Below are positions 1-9,019 of a DNA stretch of 64,000 nucleotides, piece by piece (positions within the stretch are counted from its first letter, which is position 1; each line of letters starts with the position of its first letter). A model generated the notes under the pieces. It was not told where the DNA came from. It searched no databases and was given only the letters and a program-made list of their open reading frames with translations. The translations under genes and the position numbers were made by a program. This DNA is from a bacterium (lineage in GTDB: Bacteria; Verrucomicrobiota; Verrucomicrobiia; Limisphaerales; UBA11358). The DNA lies in assembly GCA_021780905.1 (NCBI GenBank), contig JAJXXW010000050.1:48762-112761 (forward strand), read 5' to 3'.

Positions 1-2993
1 AAAATCGAAACATTACAGAAGGTTAGCGCGGCAATTCCGTTAGCTCCGAAAAGAAGCCGGTCCTGGCTCCAGTTTGCTTCATCGAGATATTTGATTCTCG
101 TGGCCTTGGAAGATTCCTTCAGCTTGAGCGTCAGAATATTACCCGCCGTTGAGCCTGACGCGACTTTGCTTTTCTCCCCGTCGAGGTAGAACTCATTGGC
201 CAGCGTGTCATTCCAGACCACCGACTGGTCGAACTCCAGAGCGATCGCATCTTTGGCGGGGCTTGTGTAATACGCCTGCTTGAGATTCGGTGCCGAGACT
301 GGACCAATCGGTATTTTGCCGTAGAAGTCTCTCTCAATCATAGGCTGGAGCAGCCGCGCAAATTCGCTCCAGCCGGCCAGCGGATAATGGCAGCCACCGG
401 GCGGTTTGATGCCCAGCGTCGACATGGCATCCATGTGCGAGTAGAGAAAGGGAAGTGTCCGCTGCATTTCCCGTATCATGTCACCACGACCACCGCCGCC
501 CATGGCGCAGGAGTTCGGCCAGATTTGGAACACGTAATAATGTTGGAGGTTCGGAAAATCTTGTTTCCATGCCGCCGCCATGTCCACGAAGTATTTATGA
601 TAGGTTTCCCATCCGAATTTTCCGGTCGGGCCGGCCGATCCCTGATCATTCTCCCCTTGGTGCCATATCACGGCGCGGATGCCGTGGGTTAGTTTTGCCT
701 GTCGGACACGCCAGAGCATTCGTCCATAGATGGTATTCCAGTCTTCCGGATTGGTCTCACTCCTCTGGTGCTCGTCAATCCGAGTGCCGCCAACGGCGCC
801 ATTGATGATGAAGATTGGAACCTTCTGGCTCTCCACCAGACGCTTGGCGAGTTCCATTCCCCACCAGCCAAGTTCAGCCTTATGTTCGGCTTTCGCCTTC
901 CACACCGGATTGCACCAGAGGTTTTTATGGGGCCCCTTGGGGTCGCCCCCAGGGCGGCCATAGCTGCGGATCCATTCATTGGTGACACGCGGCGATTCCT
1001 CGTGAGTATCCGTCGCCAGTGCGTTTGACTGCCCGTCAATCAGGTAAGCGTCTCCGCAGACGATATTGCTGGCCGTCCTAAGGATCTTTTCCCTGGCGTC
1101 AGACTTTATCCCGAACTCCACCTTGTAATGGATCAAGCCGGGCTTGAGCTTAACTGTAAATGAATAGCGCTTGTCGGCTCCGGGTTTTTGCATTTCAGTC
1201 TTGATAAGTTTATCGTCAGCATAGTTTCGGAGAAACACTGTATCGGCGGCCTCATCGAGCGTTCCATTGTAAAAAAGTGTGCCTTCATTCATGTCGTCTC
1301 GAGCATAGAACTGGTTGTCCTCCGGCTGCTCGTCCTGCGCAGGCATCCGCTCAACCCAGGCATCTTTTGCCGGTTCCTTGACCGCCATCTGGATGGTCTG
1401 TTCCGCCGGTTTGCCGCCGTTGCTAAGCACGAGCTTTACGGTCAAGGTGCCGCTGTTCTGCGATCGTTTCAGCACGAGTCGGTCCGGCTTTATCTCCTTG
1501 ATTATGCCCATGCCGGAAACGATCCAGTCATATTTCAGGTCGCCGGCACCCTTGTCCTGCATCTCCTTGAGATTCGAGATCCTAGGCAACAGTTCCACGG
1601 TTTTGCGTCCGTCCCATCGGGTTGGCGCGCTCAGCGTAAAAACAGGCTCAGGAATGGCTTCCCGGATGGTCACCGGGATGTCGATGGTCTTGACCCTGTC
1701 GGCATAGACAGCCTTGAACTGCAACTTCAGCTCCTCGTCACCACTCACGCGGCCGGCGTCGAATGTGTAACTGAAGCAGTCTGCTGCCACAACGGATTCC
1801 TTCCCGCCACGTGTAAGTATCCAATATATTTTCTGGGCACCACCAGCCTTTGCCGTCAGCGTTACGGCTTTGCCTTCCAATACTGTAACCTTTTTGTCCG
1901 ACACCGAGAAATCGGAGCCGGGTTGTGGCAGGAACCCAACCAGCGTCTGCATGGGCTTCTGGTTTTCATAGGACAGCTTGATCCAGTCTGCGGATCTCGC
2001 CACTTTGGAGATACGCACTTCATCTATGTCACAGTCCGTCTGCCAAGAACCATACCAGCCGCCAATATACATTCGGGTGGGACTGATGAAGTTCATGTGA
2101 GCGTGAGTCTCCGCGCTAAGTTGGCCGTTGACATAAGCCTTTTGCACCCCTTTTTCATACGTATGCACCACATGATACCATTGGTTGAAGTTGACTTCGC
2201 CCGGACAATCCATGCCCAACCGGATGCGCAGCGGCCCGGAAAAGACACCCAGCATGAGATTGCATTTTCCCTCGATGCCCCAAGCGACAAAGCGGCTGCC
2301 CCACGGGCCAGGTAGCTCGTAGTCGCGGAACCAAAACTCGGTGGAGTTGGGGCTATCGCCCGCAGGGAAGTTGGTGATATTCTCGCCGCACATGATGCCG
2401 CATTTGTTATAAACGAAATGCAGGCATGGGCCGATGACTCCTGCCGTGGCGGTGCACCCTTTGTTTTGCGGGGTCAGTGTGCCCACCTCGTCCTTCACCG
2501 CTGCGGGACTGTCCAGGTGCATGACGGTGACATATCCATTCGATTCGTTGAATACCGACTTGCCGTCCGACTCGCTGGTGGCGTCCGCCTTTCCCCAAAG
2601 CATCTGAATTTCCTGGCGGGAGTTTCCCTTGATCGTTGGAATCCTCACCCAGATGCTGGCATTACCATTTACCACATCCCACTCCTCGATCTGGTAGGAC
2701 AAAGCTTTTCCACCGGCAGAGAAACGGATGTCTTCGCCATGAGCCTTCGCCTGCTTGAAATCAAACCACTCCTTGCCGAGCCGCACCAAGAGCGGAAAGT
2801 CATTCTCAGATGCGGAGGCCGGCAGGTTCGCACCCTCAGGGGTCGTGAGAATACTTAACGTTCCTGAATATTGCCACCCTTCGTAGGGGTGCATTTCCTT
2901 TGCCGCTGGTGGGACGTTGGCGGGCTGCACAGACTGCGCGAGATGCGTCCCGCCCATGAGCAGAATAAAAATAAGTGTAGCGAATATCTTCAT
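1..2993 (-). CDS. Secreted DUF2341-LamG-sialate O-acetylesterase (partial, C-terminus outside window)
   Basis: This open frame runs uninterrupted from an ATG at 2993 to the left edge (about 997 codons), so the ORF track missed it for lack of a stop. Residues 1-20 are a signal peptide (MKIFATLIFILLMGG). About residues 45-140 match DUF2341, 160-330 a LamG/concanavalin-like fold, and 350-560 Ig-like beta domains. The rest is a SASA/SGNH esterase with the nucleophile block IDGQSNA near residue 651, the WHQGEND block near 776 and a CHYPLAGW block carrying the probable catalytic His near 868. SASA enzymes remove O-acetyl groups from sialic acids or plant polysaccharides. Export implies action on external glycans. 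The substrate cannot be read from the sequence. The gene is larger than a plain SASA (500-650 aa) because of the N-terminal modules. An IS fragment lies just upstream. Confidence 0.85.
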   Translation of the reverse strand, partial: MKIFATLIFILLMGGTHLAQSVQPANVPPAAKEMHPYEGWQYSGTLSILTTPEGANLPASASENDFPLLVRLGKEWFDFKQAKAHGEDIRFSAGGKALSYQIEEWDVVNGNASIWVRIPTIKGNSRQEIQMLWGKADATSESDGKSVFNESNGYVTVMHLDSPAAVKDEVGTLTPQNKGCTATAGVIGPCLHFVYNKCGIMCGENITNFPAGDSPNSTEFWFRDYELPGPWGSRFVAWGIEGKCNLMLGVFSGPLRIRLGMDCPGEVNFNQWYHVVHTYEKGVQKAYVNGQLSAETHAHMNFISPTRMYIGGWYGSWQTDCDIDEVRISKVARSADWIKLSYENQKPMQTLVGFLPQPGSDFSVSDKKVTVLEGKAVTLTAKAGGAQKIYWILTRGGKESVVAADCFSYTFDAGRVSGDEELKLQFKAVYADRVKTIDIPVTIREAIPEPVFTLSAPTRWDGRKTVELLPRISNLKEMQDKGAGDLKYDWIVSGMGIIKEIKPDRLVLKRSQNSGTLTVKLVLSNGGKPAEQTIQMAVKEPAKDAWVERMPAQDEQPEDNQFYARDDMNEGTLFYNGTLDEAADTVFLRNYADDKLIKTEMQKPGADKRYSFTVKLKPGLIHYKVEFGIKSDAREKILRTASNIVCGDAYLIDGQSNALATDTHEESPRVTNEWIRSYGRPGGDPKGPHKNLWCNPVWKAKAEHKAELGWWGMELAKRLVESQKVPIFIINGAVGGTRIDEHQRSETNPEDWNTIYGRMLWRVRQAKLTHGIRAVIWHQGENDQGSAGPTGKFGWETYHKYFVDMAAAWKQDFPNLQHYYVFQIWPNSCAMGGGGRGDMIREMQRTLPFLYSHMDAMSTLGIKPPGGCHYPLAGWSEFARLLQPMIERDFYGKIPIGPVSAPNLKQAYYTSPAKDAIALEFDQSVVWNDTLANEFYLDGEKSKVASGSTAGNILTLKLKESSKATRIKYLDEANWSQDRLLFGANGIAALTFCNVSI

Positions 2994-3082
2994 AATTTCA
3001 ATCATTGCTGACCCACAGCGTTGAGGGTTGAGGGGTAAATAAAGGTTGGCTTGCGGGTTTGCGCCCTGCCACAAGGTAGGGC

Positions 3083-3604
3083 ATGAAAAATCAAACTCGA
3101 AACACGCCAACTGCCGGCAAGTTCTCCTTGCTGCGCCAAATTTGCAACTTCATTCCGCCGCATCTGGTGCCCAAACTGGCCCGCGACACCGGCGTGGAAA
3201 AACAGTGGCGCAGGTTCTCTCCCTGGAGCCACGTCGTCAGCCTGCTTTACGCCCAACTGACTCACAGCCTTGGTCTCAATGACGTCTGCGACGCGTTGCG
3301 CCTTCCCTCCGGCCCCTTGTCGGCGTTGCGCGGCGCGACGGCCCCGCCCAAGAACACGCTCTCGCACGCCAACCGCACCCGTGACCCGAAAATGGCCGAA
3401 CAACTCTTCTGGGCCGGGCTGGATCATTGGCAAACCTTGCAGCCGGCCTTTGGCGGCAAACGCCGCCCGAGATTCGCCTTCCGTTTCAAACGCCTCTGGC
3501 AATACTGGGAACTGCGGAGCCTCTTGATACTCTATGGGACAGCCGGTGGCGGCGGCCGCTTTCTGGGCACACCCCAACAAGCCGATCTGGCGGGCTTCGG
3601 CTAA
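3083..3604 (+). pseudogene. Truncated IS4-family transposase (DUF4372 N-terminal part)
   Basis: The first ~140 residues have the N-terminal domain pattern of IS4-type transposases: a leader like GKFSLLRQICNFIP, FSPWSHVVSLLYAQL, DVCDALR, and NTLSHANRTRD. In intact relatives this is followed by a DDE catalytic core of more than 200 residues. Here the match stops near FRFKRLW and the frame ends about 35 residues later in unrelated, Gly-rich sequence. No DDE core is seen downstream before trpS. It is therefore a non-functional remnant of an insertion sequence. No clear terminal inverted repeats or target duplication could be identified. It separates the secreted esterase from the housekeeping block. 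Confidence 0.8.
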
Positions 3605-3767
3605 ACCGGTGGGACAGCCGCCCCGCCACAACCATGAATTCTTAAACCGCTTTTTCATCCAGCCTTTGGTTTTTCAGGAAATTCCGCACGGAAATGTCGC
3701 GGCAGCACTCGTTATTGACCGACACTGTGTTTTATTGGCAATTGCATTTTGCCATCGATTCACACCG

Positions 3768-3846
3768 CGACTTTGCGCCTTTGGCCCGCTGCTTGGCAAG
3801 CCGTTTTTCTTTGTGTCCTTTGCGTTATTTGTGGTTAAAATTTTGC
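3768..3846. repeat. Intergenic CTTTGCG-type repeat upstream of trpS
   Basis: This AT/GC alternating stretch holds two copies of a motif resembling TTTGCGCCTTTG and CTTTGTGTCCTTTGCG, just before the trpS start. The same word family forms the hairpin at 6042-6107 and recurs near 57608. The rest of the 3605-3847 gap shows no gene, so the trpS promoter must lie in or near this repeat. Confidence 0.5.
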
Positions 3847-3847
3847 C

Positions 3848-4813
3848 ATGCGCATTTTGTCCGGCATCCAGCCCAGCGGCACGCTGCACCTCGGAAACTA
3901 TTTCGGGATGATGCAGCCCGCCATCGCCCTCCAGGAAAACGGCGAGGCGTTTTATTTTATCGCCGATTACCACTCCATGACCTCACTGTTCAATGCCGAG
4001 CAGCGTCGAAAAAACTCGCTCGATGTGGCGCTAGATTTTCTCGCGTGCGGTCTTGATCCAAAGAAATCTGTATTCTTCCGCCAGTCCGACGTGCCGGAAG
4101 TTTGCGAACTGGCTTGGATTCTTTCCACGCTCACGCCGATGTCCATGCTGGAAAAAGCGCACTCGTTTAAAGACAAGGCTGCCAAAGGAATCCCCATTAA
4201 CCACGGCCTTTTCGCGTATCCCGTGCTGATGGCGGCGGACATTTTGATCTACGATTCCAACATCGTTCCCGTCGGCCAGGATCAAAAACAGCATGTTGAA
4301 ATGACGCGCGATATCGCCATCAAATTCAACGAAGCCTACGGCGAAACTTTTGTGATTCCTGAGCCGCAGATCAAAGGTGAGACGGCGAAAGTGCCCGGTC
4401 TTGACGGTGAAAAAATGAGCAAAAGCTACGGCAACACGCTGGAAATCTTCGGTGAGGAAAAGCCGCTGCGCAAAAAAGTCATGGGCATCAAGATGGATTC
4501 CCGCACGCCAGAGGAACCTAAGCCGGACGCCGACCAGAATCTCGCCATTCAGTTGCTCAAGCTCGTCACGCCGGCTGAAACCGCCAAGGATTTTGAAAAC
4601 CGCCTTCGCGCCGGCGGCTTCGGCTACGGTGATTTGAAGAAAGGCTTGTTCGAGCATTATTGGAATCACTTTGCCGAAGCGCGGGAAAAGCGCGCGGAGC
4701 TGGCTGCCAACTTGGATTACGTCAACGGCGTGCTGGCCGATGGCGCGAACAAAGCCCGGACACTGGCGCAAAAAGTCCTGAAGCGCGCCCGCAAGGCGAG
4801 CGGACTCGAATGA
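3848..4813 (+). CDS. trpS: Tryptophanyl-tRNA synthetase
   Basis: This 321-residue class Ic aminoacyl-tRNA synthetase charges tRNA-Trp with tryptophan. The N-terminus [20 protein letters not shown] carries the HIGH-type signature (HLGN). The second signature is EKMSKS near residue 195, and the intervening [15 protein letters not shown] block belongs to the tryptophan/tyrosine subclass. The length is normal for bacterial TrpS (320-340 aa). The stop overlaps the start of the next gene by four bases (ATGA), so the two are probably co-transcribed. trpE lies 6.5 kb further on, but nothing links their regulation. Confidence 0.96.
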   Translation: MRILSGIQPSGTLHLGNYFGMMQPAIALQENGEAFYFIADYHSMTSLFNAEQRRKNSLDVALDFLACGLDPKKSVFFRQSDVPEVCELAWILSTLTPMSMLEKAHSFKDKAAKGIPINHGLFAYPVLMAADILIYDSNIVPVGQDQKQHVEMTRDIAIKFNEAYGETFVIPEPQIKGETAKVPGLDGEKMSKSYGNTLEIFGEEKPLRKKVMGIKMDSRTPEEPKPDADQNLAIQLLKLVTPAETAKDFENRLRAGGFGYGDLKKGLFEHYWNHFAEAREKRAELAANLDYVNGVLADGANKARTLAQKVLKRARKASGLE

Positions 4814-6036
4814 GCCAACCTGCCGCAAATCAAACTGCGGCACGTTTGCGCCTGCGTCTCACGAACACCGCCGAATCCATCGTTCGCGCAGGCCATCCGT
4901 GGCTGTTTGCCGACAGCATTCGCGAGCAAAACCGCGAGGGGAAAGTCGGCGAACTAGCCGTCATCTACGACCGCAACGACAAATTTCTCGCCGCCGGCTT
5001 GTTTGATCCGGATTCGCCCATCCGCGTCCGCATCTTGCACGCGGGCAAGCCGGCGACGATTGACGCGGCGTGGTGGCAAGCGCGATTGGGGCAGGCGCTC
5101 TCCCGGCGGGCCGGATTGTTTGACGCGACGACCACAGGCTATCGATTGATTCACGGTGAGAGCGACGGCTGGCCCGGGTTGGTGTTGGATCGCTACGCAA
5201 CGACGCTGGTGATGAAACTTTACACGGCGGCGTGGCTGCCGCGCTTGGAGGAAGTGCTGGCGCAATTCAAAGAACAGATTGCCTGCGAACGCATCGTGCT
5301 GCGCTTGAGCCGTAACATCCAAGCGCTCGCGCAAAAACAATTTCGCAGAAGCGACGGGCAGATTCTCTTTGGCGCCCCGCCGGAAGGTGCGGTGATCTTT
5401 TCCGAGAACGGCGTGCGGTTCGAGGCTGACGTTTTGCGCGGACAAAAGACAGGTTTTTTTCTCGACCAACGCGAGAGCCGGGCGGCAGTGGAAAGATTGG
5501 CGGCCGGCAAGAAAGTGCTGAACGCTTTCAGCTTTTCCGGGGGTTTCTCGGTTTATGCTGCGCGTGGCGGAGCAAGGTTGGTGACGGATTTGGACATCAG
5601 CGCCCATGCGCTGGCATCGGCCAAACGGAATTTCGAGCTGAATAAAAACTATCCGGCTGTTGCGGCGGGCCGGCATGAAATGGTGCAGGCAGACGCCTTC
5701 GAATGGATTGAAAAAACTCCGGCCAGATTTGACCTGATCGTGCTCGATCCGCCGTCGCTCGCCAAACGGGCGGGGGAACGTGAAGGCGCCATCCGTGCTT
5801 ACGAGCGATTGAATTTACTCGGCATCAATCTGCTGGCACGCGGGGGCATTCTGGTGGCGGGATCCTGCTCGGCCCACGTTCCGGCGGCTGAATTCTTTGA
5901 CGCCGTGCGCCGGGCGGCGATGAAGTCAGGCCGGAAATTTATCGAGTTAAAAACCTTGCAGCATCCACCGGATCATCCGGCTGGTTTCAAGGAAGCGGAG
6001 TATTTGAAGGTGATTTATTTGCGGTTTGCGACGTAA
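4810..6036 (+). CDS. RlmI-like class I rRNA methyltransferase (PUA + SAM domain)
   Basis: This 408-residue protein has an N-terminal PUA-like RNA-binding domain (about 8-80, with [10 protein letters not shown]) and a C-terminal Rossmann methyltransferase. The middle shows [10 protein letters not shown] and [20 protein letters not shown] (SAM-binding motif I). [11 protein letters not shown] is the NPPY-like motif IV and [10 protein letters not shown] comes after it. This layout is that of the COG1092 family, which includes E. coli RlmI (23S rRNA m5C1962). The exact target base is not certain. The track's longer frame starts at 4660 inside trpS. I chose the ATG at 4810 because it overlaps the trpS stop as ATGA and begins just ahead of the PUA domain. 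A 15-bp stem follows the stop. Confidence 0.9.
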   Translation: MSQPAANQTAARLRLRLTNTAESIVRAGHPWLFADSIREQNREGKVGELAVIYDRNDKFLAAGLFDPDSPIRVRILHAGKPATIDAAWWQARLGQALSRRAGLFDATTTGYRLIHGESDGWPGLVLDRYATTLVMKLYTAAWLPRLEEVLAQFKEQIACERIVLRLSRNIQALAQKQFRRSDGQILFGAPPEGAVIFSENGVRFEADVLRGQKTGFFLDQRESRAAVERLAAGKKVLNAFSFSGGFSVYAARGGARLVTDLDISAHALASAKRNFELNKNYPAVAAGRHEMVQADAFEWIEKTPARFDLIVLDPPSLAKRAGEREGAIRAYERLNLLGINLLARGGILVAGSCSAHVPAAEFFDAVRRAAMKSGRKFIELKTLQHPPDHPAGFKEAEYLKVIYLRFAT

Positions 6037-6041
6037 AAAAA

Positions 6042-6107
6042 CTCACGCAAAGGCGCAAAGCCGCAAAAGAAAAAGTTTTGGGTGTCTTCTTCGCGCCTTT
6101 GCGTGAG
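6042..6107. terminator. Long inverted repeat between convergent genes (CTTTGCG family)
   Basis: Perfect 15-bp arms (CTCACGCAAAGGCGC and its complement) flank a 36-base loop, filling the gap between the methyltransferase and kdsD, which converge here. It can serve as a bidirectional transcription stop. The same word recurs at 3768-3846 and near 57608, so it is also a dispersed intergenic repeat. Confidence 0.6.
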
Positions 6108-6109
6108 GT

Positions 6110-7117
6110 CTAAACAATTTTCAGCTTCGGCAAATCTTGCGAATCCACCAGGCCCACCGGCTCGTTCTTCGAGTTCACGACGATGAGATCGTCAATGTTC
6201 CGCTCGTTGAAAATTTTCAGCGCCTCGACGGCTAGCGCGGTGTCGCGGACACAAATCGGATTACGCGTCATGATTTTTTTGAGCGGCTGTGAGAGGAGAT
6301 TCTCATCGGCGGCCATGTGCCGGCGGAAATCGCCGTCGGTGAATATACCTGTCAGCTTGCCGCGAGAGTTCACGACGGCGAGGCTGCCGGATTTGGCGTG
6401 TGTCATAACGAGCAAGGCCTCTTTCACCGTGAGATGTTCTGACGCAATCGCATTGCGTTCGCCACGGCGCATGATTTCGCCGACTTTCAGCAGCATGGCG
6501 CGGCCAATCGCGCCACTCGGATGATACTTGGCAAAATCATTTTGCGTGAAACCGCGCGCAGCCAGCACCGCCATCGCCAGCGCGTCGCCCATTACCAGGG
6601 TCGCCGTCGTGCTGCTCGTCGGCGCGAGGTTGAAGGGACACGCCTCTTGGTCCACTTTTAGGTTTAGCGCCAGATCACTGTGGCGCGCGAGCGACGATTT
6701 CAAATTGCCGGTGAGCGAAATAATTTTAATGGAAAATCGCTTCAGTGCGGGTAGGAGATTTAGCAGTTCATCCGATTCGCCGGAATAGCTCAACGCAAGA
6801 ATCACATCGCCATCATTAACGATACCCACATCGCCGTGCAACGCGTCCACGCTGTTGAGCACGACGGCGCTGGAGCCAGTGCTCGTCAACGTTGCGGCGA
6901 TTTTGGCGCCGACGTTGCCGGATTTGCCGATGCCAACGATGACGATTTTTCCGCGACGCTTCAACGTCTCGACCAGCAACTCGACGGCAGCGGCAAAATT
7001 TCCGTCCAGAAGTGAGCGGACTTTTTTGAGCGCAGCAATTTCGATATCAAAAACTTTTCGGGCCTGGGCGATGGGCTTCACGGCCGGAAGCTTGCCCGTA
7101 ACCGACCTTGAATTCAA
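6110..7117 (-). CDS. kdsD: Arabinose-5-phosphate isomerase (KpsF/GutQ family)
   Basis: This 335-residue enzyme converts ribulose-5-phosphate to arabinose-5-phosphate, the first step towards Kdo for lipopolysaccharide. An N-terminal SIS domain (VGIGKSGNVGAKIAATLTSTG, ALSYSGESDELL) is followed by two CBS domains (about 200-335), the standard architecture. waaA, which transfers Kdo, lies 32 kb away, so the cell makes Kdo-containing LPS. The listed start is a TTG. A GTG at 7081 would give a 323-residue protein beginning MKPIAQARK and is equally plausible. No ATG precedes the domain and no strong ribosome-binding site marks either. The 7118-7306 gap holds no recognisable gene. Confidence 0.93.
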   Translation of the reverse strand: MNSRSVTGKLPAVKPIAQARKVFDIEIAALKKVRSLLDGNFAAAVELLVETLKRRGKIVIVGIGKSGNVGAKIAATLTSTGSSAVVLNSVDALHGDVGIVNDGDVILALSYSGESDELLNLLPALKRFSIKIISLTGNLKSSLARHSDLALNLKVDQEACPFNLAPTSSTTATLVMGDALAMAVLAARGFTQNDFAKYHPSGAIGRAMLLKVGEIMRRGERNAIASEHLTVKEALLVMTHAKSGSLAVVNSRGKLTGIFTDGDFRRHMAADENLLSQPLKKIMTRNPICVRDTALAVEALKIFNERNIDDLIVVNSKNEPVGLVDSQDLPKLKIV

Positions 7118-7306
7118 CCGCGAACGGTTGTCGGGTTACCAGGCGATGTGGGAGAGCCGCTGGCTGTTGTCTCGGATATACTGGCCAGTGTGTTAACCAC
7201 AGCCTGCCAAAAAGGTCGCCAACGCGGATACTGCGTGGGGCTCTGCTGGCTACGACATCCATTGGCCGCAGGCCTTGGTCGAGCAGTGCCCGACGAATAT
7301 CCCCGC

Positions 7307-8983
7307 TCATTTCAAAAGGTAGAAGCCGATGCGGTTGGTAGCCGTGTTCAGGAGATTGGTCGTCAGCTGGCCATTGACGTCATAAAGGCCGGTGCAATTG
7401 GTCTCCCATTGGCTGACGGGCAATGTCAGGTCCGTGCTTTGCAGCAAGGTCCACACGCCGCCCGGTGTGCCGTTGGTCACGGTGAAACTCAGCGTCGTCC
7501 CGCTCACATTGATGGCGCTAAATCTCGGCCGGCTGGCGCGCCAGCCGGTGAAGTCACTTATCCCAACCCGGTTGTTGCTGACGTCCCAAAAATAAACCGG
7601 GCAGAAAAAATAAATCGAATTGCCGAGGCTGATTCGGGTGGGCGGAAAGTCGGTCTGGACGGTCCACGGCACACTGCTGTTCCAGTCGCCGGCAATGACG
7701 ATGCCGGGAGCAGGCGGCGCGGAAAAGTTATCGGTGCTCGAATAATTGTAGTAAATGGTTTTTCCAGTGTCAGAGGTGAAGTTAACCCGGACGTTTTGGC
7801 CGCCGACCAAACACCGCGATTGTGCGGCATAGGTCCCCGTTCGCCAGGGCGGCCCGTTGGTGGTGAAGTAAGCGCTGTAGGCATTCCGCTGGGGATCATT
7901 CGTCGCGATTTTCATGTTTAGCTCCGGCGCCCCACAATCCACCGTCGCCGTCAAGCCAGTCACCACGAGGTCCGGCACCGCATTGGAAAAGCTGAAAGTG
8001 ATGCCAAATCCCGGGACCCGATACGGGCAGTAACCCGTGAAGCCGGTCATCGGCGGCAAATCGGAACGCCAGTTCAGGTTGGTCGTGAGTTGGGGATTCG
8101 GCCCGATTTGCAGATAGGATTTGGCGCACGCCCAGCTCAATTGAAAATTTTGCAACACCTCGGAAACCATCCCTAGGCCAACATTGTTTGTGGGCGAATA
8201 TTGTTGCGCTAGGGCAAATGGGAACGATGGCCGTGACACCGCCCAAGGCGTCAAACTCGGGAAAGCGCCCATGATTGAATTTCCAAATGAAGCCGTCCGG
8301 TCATCTGGCGCGTTCAAACGCGCGAAGAAGACAAAGTTGGTCAGAGTGTAGGTTGCGGTGCCGTCGGCACTTGCCAGGGCAAGCGTGCCTTGGACCAAGT
8401 CGGCGGGTTTGCCCCAACTGTCGGTGGTGTTCGTTTGCAGCACGGTAATGTTGTTGGTGTTAATAGCTCCGTAGGGAATGCAGGTGTCCCAGCTTCCAGT
8501 ATCAAAGAAAATTTCGTAGGGCGTCGTGCCGCTAATGGCGGGACCGGAGAGCGAAACGCAAAAATCGTTTTTCCGGTAAAGCGCATCCCGCAGCGGAATC
8601 ATTTTGGCGTAGGCCGGGTTGAGCGGAAGGGTTGCCTTGTAGAATTCAGAATTGAAGGTCAGCCCCCGAACCTGGGTGCTGCCATCCGCCAGCACCACCA
8701 CCGCCAGGGGCACAGTTTGAATACCGTAAGGACAATCCGTCTGCGTTTGCAACACGCCATTGCTGAGCGTGAGGCCCCAACTCGCGCCCGCCGAGTTGGT
8801 CCAACGCAGGTTGGAGCCGTTGAGGACAATATCCACTTGGTGCCAGCCGTTCTCAACGGGGTAATGGGTGTAGTGCTTGACTAAATCTGTCGGCTGGATG
8901 CTTTGCGCCCGTGCCGAGACGCTCGTGAGCAGGCAAAGGCACAGCCGGGTGAAGGTTTTTAGTGAGCTAGCCCTAATTGTCAT
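7307..8983 (-). CDS. Secreted pepsin-like aspartic-protease-fold protein
   Basis: This 558-residue protein has a signal peptide (residues 1-26). A pepsin-type active-site word, FFDTGSWDTCIP, places Asp161 in D-T-G-S. A second candidate, TVDCGAPELN, puts Asp349 188 residues later, close to the 183-residue spacing of the two pepsin aspartates. Between them, SIMGAFPSLTPWAV resembles the GILGL...P segment of that fold. The second motif is D-C-G-A rather than D-[ST]-G, so activity is uncertain. The last ~50 residues (TLLQSTDLTLPVSQWETNC to the end) form a beta-rich tail module seen in many verrucomicrobial exported proteins. I did not recognise the protein by name. The fold assignment is inference from motifs. 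Confidence 0.6.
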   Translation of the reverse strand: MTIRASSLKTFTRLCLCLLTSVSARAQSIQPTDLVKHYTHYPVENGWHQVDIVLNGSNLRWTNSAGASWGLTLSNGVLQTQTDCPYGIQTVPLAVVVLADGSTQVRGLTFNSEFYKATLPLNPAYAKMIPLRDALYRKNDFCVSLSGPAISGTTPYEIFFDTGSWDTCIPYGAINTNNITVLQTNTTDSWGKPADLVQGTLALASADGTATYTLTNFVFFARLNAPDDRTASFGNSIMGAFPSLTPWAVSRPSFPFALAQQYSPTNNVGLGMVSEVLQNFQLSWACAKSYLQIGPNPQLTTNLNWRSDLPPMTGFTGYCPYRVPGFGITFSFSNAVPDLVVTGLTATVDCGAPELNMKIATNDPQRNAYSAYFTTNGPPWRTGTYAAQSRCLVGGQNVRVNFTSDTGKTIYYNYSSTDNFSAPPAPGIVIAGDWNSSVPWTVQTDFPPTRISLGNSIYFFCPVYFWDVSNNRVGISDFTGWRASRPRFSAINVSGTTLSFTVTNGTPGGVWTLLQSTDLTLPVSQWETNCTGLYDVNGQLTTNLLNTATNRIGFYLLK

Positions 8984-9019
8984 TATGACTGAATGATGCC
9001 CGCCCGACAGGAATAGTTT

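Noticed and set aside
1188-2315. 375-aa plus-strand ORF
   Set aside because: It is the antisense shadow of the partial secreted esterase, which has signal peptide and SASA motifs on the minus strand.
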